From G963663525 sp963663525 (lineage in GTDB: Bacteria; Myxococcota_A; SURF-8; G963663525): a DNA stretch of 64,000 bases. Shown here piece after piece: positions 16,714 to 26,174 of this stretch. Where the stretch lies: assembly GCA_963663525.2 (NCBI GenBank), contig CAXXHC010000002.1, positions 372,001 through 436,000 of the forward strand, read 5' to 3'. A program made the translations under genes and the position numbers. Numbering within the stretch: the first letter of the stretch is position 1; the number at the start of each line of letters is the position of its first letter. The notes under the pieces are model-generated. The model made no database searches, was not told the origin of the DNA, and saw only the letters and a program-made list of their open reading frames with translations.

Positions 16714-17101
16714 TATAAAACCATGGGGTTGAAAGTACGATCCACCAAACGCACGTGCGACGACTCGCACTCCTTACGCCTTTCAAAGCATATTTTTCAC
16801 TTGGATGCAATGGAACAGGCAAAATTGAATGAAGATCAAGCACGAAGGTGCCAAGACTATAGCAGGAAAGACAAAACAATACCATCGTGAAAACGCTGAT
16901 GTTTATCACGTTTTTAGCACGTTTTTCCAGAGGGTTCATTCACGATGTGGGCAATTCTATCCCCGAATAGAATCGGTAAATCGATGAAGTGATTCGACGC
17001 ACGTCCCCCTCGTCAGACTCATCTGAGCCTACGATTCGACACTTCGTAGCACAACGTCGAAGCGGACCCGGACAGACGAACGCTGCCCGGTGACGAAGAG
17101 T
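16714..17101. other. Spacer between the TRAP operon and the cold-shock gene
   Basis: 388 bases with no open frame worth calling. It holds an extended -10-like element for the TRAP operon (TGCTATAGT, minus, 16864-16856) and an inverted repeat ATTCTAT-6-ATAGAAT at 16954-16973, which may close the cold-shock transcript. Confidence 0.5.
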
Positions 17102-17341
17102 TCAGGAGTCCGTTTCCTCGGTTTGGACAGGTCTGTCGAGTCGCAGAACGTGACGAGCGAGCAGACCTTTCGGGCCACTGACGCATTCGAACTCGACTTC
17201 CTGGCCCTCATAAAGAGAACGAAACCCCTTGCCTTCAACGGCGGTGTAATGCACGAAGACATCTTCGCCCGATGAACGCAGGATAAAACCGTACCCCTTT
17301 ACGTCATTGAACCACTTTACTTTGCCCCTCTCAAACGTCAT
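17102..17341 (-). CDS. Cold-shock-domain protein (CspA family)
   Basis: 79 residues, starting MTFERGKVKWFNDVKGYGFI; GGGAGAGG precedes the ATG at 17341. It carries the RNP1 motif (KGYGFI) and a slightly changed RNP2 (DVFVHY), the single-stranded nucleic-acid binding face of the OB fold. It acts as an RNA chaperone in the cytoplasm. The open frame continues upstream through AT-rich DNA, but that part is not conserved and belongs to a leader of ~240 bases or more, common for cold-shock genes regulated at the RNA level. Confidence 0.93.
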   Translation of the reverse strand: MTFERGKVKWFNDVKGYGFILRSSGEDVFVHYTAVEGKGFRSLYEGQEVEFECVSGPKGLLARHVLRLDRPVQTEETDS

Positions 17342-17730
17342 TCCTCTCCCCGTTAGCAGGTGTTCCCCATACACTGCTGATTCCCCTATTGATGAGTTCA
17401 CATTTCTAAACGCCACCTCTCCGATTATGGCATAGATTGCCAAAAAATTCAAAAAGTAATTTATTCCGGTTCTTTTTAGGCAATCGCCAAAGAAGAACCT
17501 GCTAGTATATTTCGATATTTTTAACGTATTTTTCACGAAGACATCCCTATTATTTCCAACTGATTTCCACGCAATCTCCATTTCTGTTGACTTTTAAAGT
17601 TATGTATTTTCGGTAGCTTTTACGCATATTGGCATCCCCTTCCAAATAAAATGCACCTCGAATCTTTTAATATACCGGTGCATCGAAGTCATGCCACCTC
17701 CCAGAAAGCCCGTAAAAACACTGTTCCAAT
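17342..17730. other. AT-rich leader/spacer upstream of the cold-shock gene
   Basis: 389 AT-rich bases between the cold-shock gene and the 3' end of the SGNH hydrolase gene. No gene is supported. It probably contains the cold-shock promoter and a long untranslated leader; I could not fix a promoter with confidence. Confidence 0.5.
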
Positions 17731-19278
17731 TTATTTTTTCGTGTCGCTTTTTTCCTGCTTTTGAAGCCACCCAGCCCGCACAAGGGCATCGAGCAGCGCC
17801 CTTCCCATACGAACGTGTCCTTTGGAATTCAAATGACAGCAGAGATCCAGCCGGACCGCTTCGGAGGCGATGCCTCGCAAGTTTTCACGCGGATCGATCA
17901 ACAGCACATCGGGGTGGGTTTTCGACCACGTTTGCACTTGGCTCCAGACATCTTCCATCCAGGCCGGGTGATCGATCTGCTCTCCGAAGGGACGATGCAT
18001 GGGTGGCATCCAGACAATGGCCAGTTTTGCACCATTTTTCCTGCATAACTGTTCGATTTGATCCAGTTCACGTGTCAACATCTCTCGTTTTCCGACAAGA
18101 CGATAACGTCGAGGCACACGCCCCCTGGAAATCCAATACGCCAACGCGCGAGCAAGAACGCTGTGCCTTCCCAGAAGACGTGCGTCCTCCTTTTCCAGGG
18201 GTAGTCCATCGGCGAGAACGGCGGGACCGGCAACGAGCGCGTCGGCGTTGACCGTGCGTTTTCCTGAGAGTTTTACGGGAGTTACATCTCCATGGTGCAA
18301 TCCTATAAGAACGATATCGGGTTTCGTCGCCTCGATGTACCTGGCGCAGGCGATGCGATATTGCGGGAGATTCCAACCGGGCATCGCCACATTCAGGCTT
18401 TCCAGGGGGATGCCTTCTTTTCGGCCAAGATCCTGCATCACCGAAAGAAATGTCTGGTGATTTCGGACACCCGAACCGAACATGATGCTATCGCCCACAC
18501 CTAGCAGGCGGATTCCCGGCCTATCGGCCACCTTGTATTCCTGGTATCCTTTTGCATCCCTTTCGGGATCTTTCAGCATCCAGAAATCGATGCCATCCAC
18601 GCTTTCGGTCACGAGGTTGCGGTGGAGGTCTTGTTCCTGTGTCTTTTCGGTTCGTTCGCTGAAATGATAGAGACCGTTTTTTCGATAAAGATCCGAACGA
18701 CGGGAAGGATCGTAATCGATTGCCCGAAGCGCCGCCTCACCACAAAGCAGACAGAGGGCGATGATGGCGAGAATCTGCGCCAGAGAGATCGAAGCACCCT
18801 TAACCGCCTGAAAAAACGGCATTTTCCGCGATTTCCAAACGCTCGACAACGCGAGCGTGACAAGCAACACCAGAAGGAAAAACGGCAGCACTTCATGAGT
18901 CAGTGACCACGCAGGCCAGTCATTTCCGGGGGCGATCGTCGCCGTGTACAGGCCTTGCTCCGGTTGTCGTTCGTGCCGATCTTTATAACGGGCAGAGAGT
19001 TCGCCGAGTAGCGTTCCGATATCGTCGGCGGGAACCTGGGCGGGGCATTCCCGCGTGTCGAAGGCGATGTCCTGCGTCGTAACGGCATCCGGCTGCGCTT
19101 CACCTTTCGGAACGACGTGCAAAACGAACTGCAGCGTTTCTCCTTGAGAAATGTGCAGAACGATACGATCGCTTTCCCGAACGGCACGGTCGAGCTTGTA
19201 CCCGCCGGGGAGTTCCGGACGATCTCGACAGGAAAACGCCGTACAGGGATCAAGTAGGATGGAGTTTGCAGGAGGCAT
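17731..19278 (-). CDS. Membrane-anchored SGNH/GDSL-type hydrolase
   Basis: 515 residues. Residues 1-125 form a soluble segment, followed by two hydrophobic helices (~128-146 and ~160-185), and a C-terminal SGNH domain (~225-500). The catalytic Ser lies in GVGDSIMFGSGV near residue 262, and the Asp-His pair in DLCCHLNSKGH near residue 480. Such proteins deacylate or deacetylate lipids and polysaccharides, commonly acting on the cell surface. No polysaccharide cluster is next to it. Topology places the hydrolase domain on the same side as the N-terminal part. Confidence 0.8.
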   Translation of the reverse strand: MPPANSILLDPCTAFSCRDRPELPGGYKLDRAVRESDRIVLHISQGETLQFVLHVVPKGEAQPDAVTTQDIAFDTRECPAQVPADDIGTLLGELSARYKDRHERQPEQGLYTATIAPGNDWPAWSLTHEVLPFFLLVLLVTLALSSVWKSRKMPFFQAVKGASISLAQILAIIALCLLCGEAALRAIDYDPSRRSDLYRKNGLYHFSERTEKTQEQDLHRNLVTESVDGIDFWMLKDPERDAKGYQEYKVADRPGIRLLGVGDSIMFGSGVRNHQTFLSVMQDLGRKEGIPLESLNVAMPGWNLPQYRIACARYIEATKPDIVLIGLHHGDVTPVKLSGKRTVNADALVAGPAVLADGLPLEKEDARLLGRHSVLARALAYWISRGRVPRRYRLVGKREMLTRELDQIEQLCRKNGAKLAIVWMPPMHRPFGEQIDHPAWMEDVWSQVQTWSKTHPDVLLIDPRENLRGIASEAVRLDLCCHLNSKGHVRMGRALLDALVRAGWLQKQEKSDTKK

Positions 19279-19317
19279 AAATAACGTCGTGAAATCGGAA
19301 AGATGCTTAGACTAAAA

Positions 19318-19349
19318 CGAAAAAAACTCCCCGGTCAAAACCGGGGAGT
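19318..19349 (-). terminator. Rho-independent terminator of the giant lipoprotein gene
   Basis: Minus strand ACTCCCCGG-TTTTGA-CCGGGGAGT forms a perfect 9-bp stem followed by TTTTTTCGTTTT, 17 bases after the stop codon. Confidence 0.92.
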
Positions 19350-19365
19350 AAAGAACCGTCAAAGA

Positions 19366-22300
19366 TCAAGGCGCACAGTATGTGCCTTGACCCGGCGTTC
19401 CATAATTGGCCGGGTCGTTGATGTCGCCCGGCGTACCACCATATAGATTGTTGCTCGTGCACCAGGACGATGCCTGATCGTTGCCCTGTGGGGTATGCAG
19501 TTCAGGATCGGGACTCAAGCCGATGGCATACCCTTCCGTAAACGGGAACAGCGCGTTGTAGGTCACTTCATCCAGGGTTGTGCCCAAGCACTTAAAGGCG
19601 ATACGGCCCGAATCGTCGGAGAATTCCAAGGTGGAACCGTAAGAGAAATCAGGTGTGTAGCCTCCGTTGTCCGTGTACGCCTGTCCCAGCACAAAGAACT
19701 CGCCAGGGTCGATGATCGACATGGTGTCGATGGCCACTTCGGAAGAACCAAAGCTGATCGTGCAATCTTCGATGTTCAACGCATGATCGCTGATGTTGTG
19801 GATTTCGAGCCACTCGTATGGCACGTCCGATACAGTAGGCGTGGCCGGATCGATCATGATTTCGGAAATGACGAGATCGCCGTATACGGGATCGGGAAGT
19901 CCTCCGGCGCGCTGGCAGATGAAGCGTTTTTCGGTGAAGCAATCCTGCATCGAATACGTGAACTGGTCCGACACGTTTTTCTGTACCGTGCCGCAGTCGC
20001 GATCTGCGGAGTTGTAACCAAGGGCGGGATTGAGCATTTGCGCCCGCACGGTGGCGTCCCAGTTCTCACCGGCCTGGTAGGCGTAAGAATACTCCAGCGT
20101 GTTTTCCTGATAATAGTCGTGAATACCGACCCAGGCGTATTCCTCGGTACTCATGAGATCGCTTTCGGCAATGGCCAGAATGTCGGAGCGGTTCTGCACG
20201 AAGGCCAGATAACCATCGCCTGCGCCACCGAACATGTTGTTTTTACACCAGGAATCGGCTTCGAACCAGTCCTTCACGAAATCCTCGTTGGAAATGAAAT
20301 ACGTATACCCGCCGAGCACCATGATTTCTCCCGGAAGCTCCACGTAACACACGTTGTCGAATCCCGGCGTGCCGTAATCTCCCAGTCCGTAAGGTTCCCC
20401 GGAATCGCACCAGGAAATTCCACGATCGTTGATGGCATCGTCGAAACTGTCCGACTTGAGCGAAATGGCCCATCCGGGGTTTTCCACCGGAAATCCGCTT
20501 TGCGGCGAGTAGGTCACTTCGTCGATCAACAGATCGTAACCAAGGTTCACATCGTGACAGATGAATTCGATGTGGGATGAGTAGTAATCGAGATCAAGAA
20601 GATTCTCGGCGCCAAAGGCGAAATCGGCATCGAATCCTCCATTCGCGTTCGTATCGCTCGAATTGGCGAAGACAACGTAGTCCTGGGATTGGAGGGACAG
20701 CCCGGAATCCTGGATGAGATGTTCCACGCCATCCACGACAAGCTTGCAGCCATCCAAGTCTGCTGCTTCGTTGGAACGGTTGTAGATTTCGACCCATTGC
20801 CCGTTGTCCGCCGAAACACTCGAAGGGCTGTACATGATTTCAGTGATGATAAGGTCACCCGGCCAGATGTCGGGAATACAGCTATGCACCTCCACGGCGG
20901 TGGTTTCGCAGTCGTTTGCGCCTCCCGGTGTTCCATACGGGCCGTCCCAGAATGTTTCTCCGAATTTCACCCGGGCTTCGCACCAGTATTCGGAAAGATC
21001 GTTGAGTTCCGCGTTTCGCCCGGAACTGCGGACTTCCATCGACTTGTTGCCTTCAAACGGGAAAGCTACCGGATCGAACGGCACGGAATCGATTTCACGA
21101 CCGTTTTCGCACAGCAGGTAAAAGGTGTCTTCGGCTACGGGGAAGTAGAAGTAGTCGTCCTCATCCTCGTCCGTATAGACGTAATCGATACACGCGCCCT
21201 GATTGGCGGAGACGTCGCCGTTGTTCCCGATGACAGCGTAATCCGAAGGTTCGAGGAAGAAATCCTCTTCGAAGTCCATGGACTGGTCTCCGACAACGAT
21301 TTCGCAACCCATCAGGTTGAGAACCCGCTCGTTGCCCGTGCCATGGGTGGCATTGTAGATTTCGAACCACTGGGTTTGCGGGTACAACGAGGATTGCAAG
21401 AATATTTCCGTCAAAACCAGTTCGCCTTCTTGGATTCCGATGGCCAGCATCTCGATATCGTCATACGTTCGCGGAGCCAGCTTGAAGATATTGAAGTTGG
21501 TTATCAGGATGCCTTCGAGATCGTATTGATCCCCGACGCGCGGCTTGGGATAGTTGTCTAAAGGATCGCGATGGTGGATGTAGTCGTCCACGGGAAGGTT
21601 ACAATCGGTTCCAACCGTGAATTCTCCCTGGGCGGAATAGACGGTATTGTCTGTGATTTCAACACCTTCCAGCTTCACAAGAACATGTTGCAGTTTGTCG
21701 GCCATCGCTCCGCCCGTCATGATGTCACAGGGATTTTCCACTACGTAGGGTTGCGGAAGCGGGTTAGGACCTCCCGTAGTCTGCAATTCGTAGTATTCCA
21801 AGTTCTGATTGGCGGCTTCCTCGATACTGATGATGGTGCTTGGAGTACAGTTCGGCGGCTCGCCATCCTCGCAGCTTTCCATGTAAACGCCCACAGCTCT
21901 GACAAGCTGTCCCAACTGGAGGAAAGAAACCGGATAGGTGGTTTCGTTCCAGATGATCTGGATACCGCTGTATTCCCCTCCGTATTGATCCATCACGAAG
22001 ACGGATTTTCTTGTCGTACTGGTGCCCACGTTGAAAATCGGCGAAACGACCACGGCGTCTTCGATACCAACGAGATCGCCCGGTTCCGGGTGGTTGACGT
22101 CGTTTTCGTCTTGCAATTCCTGAATCGAGTAGACCACGTAGGCCGTCTCGCACGACGAATTCCGGCGGCCCGGAGAACCGAATTGCTGGGGACTTCCGAA
22201 CACTTCCGTGGAAGCGCACCAATTGGATTGTTGATTGTTGTTGCCCCACGGCATGAGGGAATTGTCGAACTGCAGGGCAATGCCTGCATCTTCGAGATAC

Positions 22301-25300
22301 CACGAATCGTCGTAGGATACCCGGTCCACCTCCACGCTGCTACCATCAATCTGACAGGTGAGGATGATCTGGTCAGTGACGTTGGAAAGCTCGAAATCCG
22401 CTCCGTATACGTAGTCCGGCGGTTCGGAAAAACCGTTGTTGGATTCACTGCGGGCAAGCAGATACGTCGAATTGGGTTCGATCACGGGAGATTCCGCATC
22501 TCCGACGATTCCGCTCGTGGAAAACATGTGACGGTCGGTAAACAACGAATCGTGCAGTTCGCAGCCAACCAGCTTGCAACGCTTGTCGGTAACGTTGGTC
22601 AGCTCGACGTATTCGCCTTCGATACCGAAAACGGACAGCGGACGACGCATGAATTCAGTAATGATAACTTCTCCCTCACCGCAGATGTTTTCGGGGATGA
22701 TCGGGTCGGCGAGGCAGGTTTCGTCGATCGGCAGTACATGATTTCCCACGAGAACACCCGTGACATGCGGGTAGATCGTCTGGGCCAGCGGTCGGTCGAA
22801 AGCATAGATGAACGCCCACAGACGGAAACCGTCGTATGGGACTGCTAAATCGACGTACGGATAGTGCTCGGAGCTTGCCACGATCACATCATCCATACCC
22901 ACCGTATGCAAGGCATAGGGGGCGTATTTTACTCCACCTGGGAGAAAATCTGCCGTTTCGTCCGCTGGGATGGACACCACAGGGTCGTCGATCGTCGGAT
23001 CGTTGGATACCGCTTCGATGGTGGAATCCGAGAACAGAGAGGGTTCCAGGCTGATCTGGTAATAGCCTCCATTGTCCGAAACACCACCCTTCAGATGTAG
23101 AATGTCGCCCACCTGGAAAGTATTGATATCCACGGCATCGAATCCATGGAAAAAGATGAAGGAATAGGCGTATTCGATGCCCTGCTCCTGGGTATTTTTG
23201 GCTTTGATGCGCAACGCTCCGTTGTCGGGGTAGACGCCGATCACCTGGAGGTTGTTGTCGGCGCCCATCGTCACAAGCGTTCCCGCCGGTTGGTGATTGA
23301 GGCTGTTTTCGTCCATCAGGTCGTAAATCGTGATTTCCGGCACGTACGTTCCTTCGACTTCGCAGATGAATTTCCGAGGGACGCGGCAGGCGGCCATCGA
23401 GATCGAATCCTGCTGCATGGCGCAGTCGTAGGCGTCGCTGTTGCTTGCCGGTGTAGGCATGATCGCCGGGGTTTCGCCGTTGGACCACTCGAATACGCCT
23501 TCCGTTTCCAGGTCGTTGAGTCCGATCCACAACGGACGCCGGATCTGGGGCGCATAGTAGTATTCCTTCACGAAATTGTACTCGCCTCCGGGGGTGTCGT
23601 TGAGGTCGTTGAGGGTGACGAGATCGCCCTCCCCGTTCGACTGGCTCCAGACGTTCCGGCAATAGTCCTGGGCGTCGTTCCAGGTCATGAAGGAACCTTC
23701 GGCGGAAATGAAGTACATATGGTCGTTGGAAGTGGTGAGAGTGCCTTCCGGCTCGAAACCGCATTCCGGGTTGGCCTGACCCGGTGTCCCGAACAGCAGC
23801 GAAGACGTGTAGTACACTTCATGGCTGTAACACCAGTTGGCGGAATCGTCGTTGCCCTGGGCATCCCCGCCGGGAACCAGCGAAAGGGACGCTTTGGTCG
23901 CGATCGGCCATCCTTCGGCGAGGTCGTAGGACACTTCGTCCACCGTCATTTCGTAGCAACTGAGACTGACGGTGTCCTGAATGGGATCGAATTTGAAGCT
24001 GAAGGCATAATCCTGGGTTACGTCGGAGTAAATGTCTGCATTGTTGCCTAGCACAAGGATTCCTCCGGGCGGAATCTGCAACGAATCTTCGATCATCTCC
24101 TGTTCCGTGGAAGACGAAAGGATACAATGGTAAAGATCCTTGGTCACACCCGTTGCGTTGACAATTTCCAGCCATTGTCCATTGCTGGCCGCAAAACCGG
24201 TATCCGCAAAGATTTCGGTGATAAACACTTCACCGTTCTCGGGCGGTTCTATAATGTCCGGACAGGAAGTGTTGTCGATTTTCGGAGTACCGTGGTCGCC
24301 GTAACCATAGGTGCGGTTGTCGGGCGTGTCGCACCAGTTCCAGAATTTGTCGTTCTCCACGGCATGATCCTGGTTCGGATCTTCGAGGACGTCGAGATTC
24401 AACTGCTTGGAATAACCTTGAAGTACGCCCCAGCTTTCGGTGTAGCGCACTTCGTCGATACGGACGTTATCCCTTCCGGTACCGGGGCAATCCAGCCACA
24501 GCGTGTCCGCCACGTCGTCCAATTGCCAGCCGGTCCACACGAATTCCGGCGCTATTTCCAGGCCGCTATCCAGGCTTTCCGTCGTCTTGGCCAGCAAAAT
24601 GGCCTGTCCGGCAGCAAGTTCTATCGCGGCATCGATCACCGTGCTTTCGGCCTCGGCATCTTGTCCATGACCGATTTCGCACAGTTGCAAGCGCCGGGCG
24701 GCGTCTGAAACGTTGCGGATTTCGATCCACTCGCCATATACGCTCCGTGCATCCGGGGGATAGGCGAAAAACTCGGTGATGATGACTTCGCCGGGCTGGG
24801 GCAGCGGCGTGGGCAGGATGCAGTCGGGGTATTCACCGACGTAACCCGGTGCGCAACTGTCGCAGGCATCTCCCGCGTAATTGTTTTCGCAGGTGCAAGA
24901 GCCATCCGCCGTGTCGCAAGTGCCGTGGTCGTTGCAGGGATCGGGATCGCAGGGGTTGTCCCGGCAATCGGGGTAATCGCCCACGGTTCCGTCGGCGCAG
25001 GCGTCGCAGGCATCGCCCGTGAAGTAATCATTGCAGGTACAGGAACCGTCCGCAGGGTCACAGGTGCCGTGATCGTTACAGGGATCGGGATCGCAGGGAT
25101 CGTCTTGGCAGTCGGGATAATCGCCCAGTGTTCCGTCGGCGCAGGCGTCGCAAGCGTCGCCTGTGAAGTAATCGTTACAGGTGCAGGAACCGTCCGCCGG
25201 GTCGCAGGTGCCGTGACCGTTGCAGGGATCGGGATCGCAAAGATCGGGCGGTGTTTCTTCTTCGTCCTCTTCGATTTCGTCCACTTCGTCGATGATGTCA

Positions 25301-25917
25301 TCATCCTCGTCGACCTCATCGACGTTTTCCTCCTCGTCGATTTCATCATCGTCGCCATCCGTGGGTGTCTCGGCGGGATGCCCGAGAAACATCTTTGCCA
25401 ACCGAATGGAACTGATGGCCGCCGTCCCGGATTCGGCGGGAACCTCATAAGCATCCCACTCCTTGTCGGTGCCTTTTTTGGCGATGTAGACCTTGAAATC
25501 GTCCGGCAGATTGGGAAGATTCTTCCAGGTGATCTTGAATTCCGCCTGCAAAACCAGATCGTCGGGAGTAAATCCAACGATGGGCGTCAGTACCTCTATG
25601 CCGTCGGGAATCTGCACATCGGCTTCGGGTACTGCTTCGTAACAGACGGTGAGTTTTTCGGTCACGGCTCCCGCAGGGAACGCCGCCTCGAATTCGGTCC
25701 CGCCGAAGAGCGTAAGAGCCTGGGAAGGATCGAGGCGCAGGCAGTTGTCCGGCCAACCTTCATCGTCCGTGTCACCGATAAAGTCGGTTTCGACCTGATC
25801 GGTGTCGTTGTCGCCGGTGGTTTCTCCTGAATTGTTGGATGAACTACAGGCCGAGGAGAAAACCGAAACCGAGAGCAGTATCATCAGAAGAAGAATGAAA
25901 GATGGGGCGCGAGACAT
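19366..25917 (-). CDS. Giant multidomain surface lipoprotein (EGF-like, lamin-tail and C-type-lectin-like modules)
   Basis: 2183 residues; GGGAGG precedes the ATG at 25917. Signal with lipobox SSAC (Cys ~24), an acidic linker, a beta domain (~60-180), a second Asp/Glu-rich linker (~185-225), then three 48-residue EGF-like repeats (CDPDPCN..HGTCD; ~227-370). After that come six lamin-tail (LTD) domains, each starting with an (I/L)ITE(I/F) strand and W(I/L/V)EI(R/Y/H)N (~376, 563, 1080, 1497, 1687, 2011), two C-type-lectin-like domains (YFIS...W..A..YC to FICEV, ~735-852; YFIS...WFEADSWC to FICQR, ~1871-2001), and two OB-like domains (~861-1000, ~1262-1440). It is probably a surface adhesion or binding protein. 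It has its own terminator. Confidence 0.9.
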   Translation of the reverse strand: MSRAPSFILLLMILLSVSVFSSACSSSNNSGETTGDNDTDQVETDFIGDTDDEGWPDNCLRLDPSQALTLFGGTEFEAAFPAGAVTEKLTVCYEAVPEADVQIPDGIEVLTPIVGFTPDDLVLQAEFKITWKNLPNLPDDFKVYIAKKGTDKEWDAYEVPAESGTAAISSIRLAKMFLGHPAETPTDGDDDEIDEEENVDEVDEDDDIIDEVDEIEEDEEETPPDLCDPDPCNGHGTCDPADGSCTCNDYFTGDACDACADGTLGDYPDCQDDPCDPDPCNDHGTCDPADGSCTCNDYFTGDACDACADGTVGDYPDCRDNPCDPDPCNDHGTCDTADGSCTCENNYAGDACDSCAPGYVGEYPDCILPTPLPQPGEVIITEFFAYPPDARSVYGEWIEIRNVSDAARRLQLCEIGHGQDAEAESTVIDAAIELAAGQAILLAKTTESLDSGLEIAPEFVWTGWQLDDVADTLWLDCPGTGRDNVRIDEVRYTESWGVLQGYSKQLNLDVLEDPNQDHAVENDKFWNWCDTPDNRTYGYGDHGTPKIDNTSCPDIIEPPENGEVFITEIFADTGFAASNGQWLEIVNATGVTKDLYHCILSSSTEQEMIEDSLQIPPGGILVLGNNADIYSDVTQDYAFSFKFDPIQDTVSLSCYEMTVDEVSYDLAEGWPIATKASLSLVPGGDAQGNDDSANWCYSHEVYYTSSLLFGTPGQANPECGFEPEGTLTTSNDHMYFISAEGSFMTWNDAQDYCRNVWSQSNGEGDLVTLNDLNDTPGGEYNFVKEYYYAPQIRRPLWIGLNDLETEGVFEWSNGETPAIMPTPASNSDAYDCAMQQDSISMAACRVPRKFICEVEGTYVPEITIYDLMDENSLNHQPAGTLVTMGADNNLQVIGVYPDNGALRIKAKNTQEQGIEYAYSFIFFHGFDAVDINTFQVGDILHLKGGVSDNGGYYQISLEPSLFSDSTIEAVSNDPTIDDPVVSIPADETADFLPGGVKYAPYALHTVGMDDVIVASSEHYPYVDLAVPYDGFRLWAFIYAFDRPLAQTIYPHVTGVLVGNHVLPIDETCLADPIIPENICGEGEVIITEFMRRPLSVFGIEGEYVELTNVTDKRCKLVGCELHDSLFTDRHMFSTSGIVGDAESPVIEPNSTYLLARSESNNGFSEPPDYVYGADFELSNVTDQIILTCQIDGSSVEVDRVSYDDSWYLEDAGIALQFDNSLMPWGNNNQQSNWCASTEVFGSPQQFGSPGRRNSSCETAYVVYSIQELQDENDVNHPEPGDLVGIEDAVVVSPIFNVGTSTTRKSVFVMDQYGGEYSGIQIIWNETTYPVSFLQLGQLVRAVGVYMESCEDGEPPNCTPSTIISIEEAANQNLEYYELQTTGGPNPLPQPYVVENPCDIMTGGAMADKLQHVLVKLEGVEITDNTVYSAQGEFTVGTDCNLPVDDYIHHRDPLDNYPKPRVGDQYDLEGILITNFNIFKLAPRTYDDIEMLAIGIQEGELVLTEIFLQSSLYPQTQWFEIYNATHGTGNERVLNLMGCEIVVGDQSMDFEEDFFLEPSDYAVIGNNGDVSANQGACIDYVYTDEDEDDYFYFPVAEDTFYLLCENGREIDSVPFDPVAFPFEGNKSMEVRSSGRNAELNDLSEYWCEARVKFGETFWDGPYGTPGGANDCETTAVEVHSCIPDIWPGDLIITEIMYSPSSVSADNGQWVEIYNRSNEAADLDGCKLVVDGVEHLIQDSGLSLQSQDYVVFANSSDTNANGGFDADFAFGAENLLDLDYYSSHIEFICHDVNLGYDLLIDEVTYSPQSGFPVENPGWAISLKSDSFDDAINDRGISWCDSGEPYGLGDYGTPGFDNVCYVELPGEIMVLGGYTYFISNEDFVKDWFEADSWCKNNMFGGAGDGYLAFVQNRSDILAIAESDLMSTEEYAWVGIHDYYQENTLEYSYAYQAGENWDATVRAQMLNPALGYNSADRDCGTVQKNVSDQFTYSMQDCFTEKRFICQRAGGLPDPVYGDLVISEIMIDPATPTVSDVPYEWLEIHNISDHALNIEDCTISFGSSEVAIDTMSIIDPGEFFVLGQAYTDNGGYTPDFSYGSTLEFSDDSGRIAFKCLGTTLDEVTYNALFPFTEGYAIGLSPDPELHTPQGNDQASSWCTSNNLYGGTPGDINDPANYGTPGQGTYCAP
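24808..25239 (-). repeat. Three tandem 144-bp repeats encoding EGF-like modules
   Basis: Three copies with a period of 144 bases (48 codons) inside the giant lipoprotein gene. The unit has eight cysteines in the pattern CDPDPC..HGTCD..DGSCTC...GDACD.C...DYPDC. The first two copies are nearly identical at the DNA level, so copy number may vary between strains by recombination. Confidence 0.85.
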
Positions 25918-25982
25918 CGAAACCTCCCTTGGGGGTTATCGGGGCCAAAACCGTTGAAGACCACCGAACCGGCGAATGTTTC

Positions 25983-26039
25983 GCCGACTATATAAAATTG
26001 GACGTACTCTCAATTGAATTTATACTATACAAAGTCGGC
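25983..26039. promoter_or_regulatory. Inverted repeat in the divergent spacer of the giant lipoprotein gene
   Basis: GCCGACTATATA (25983-25994) and TATACAAAGTCGGC (26026-26039) form an interrupted inverted repeat (GCCGACT/AGTCGGC arms) enclosing AT-rich, promoter-like DNA between the giant lipoprotein gene and the TPR-like gene. It could be a two-sided operator. Confidence 0.25.
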
Positions 26040-26174
26040 TATCAAGATTCTAAATCGTGAAAACTTCGTACAGAAAGGTCGAATTTCGACCCTTTTCCCG
26101 AAAATTCTTGCCAAACAGAGACAGAACCGATTCAATGAGGCCAATTGGATCGGATTGAAAAACAAGGAGATGGC

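Noticed and set aside
19495..22848. Several long plus-strand open frames opposite the giant lipoprotein
   Set aside because: They are shadows of the repetitive, acidic coding strand and lack ribosome-binding sites.
24808..25239. CRISPR-like tandem repeat
   Set aside because: The 144-base units are in-frame EGF-like protein repeats with no spacers and no cas genes.
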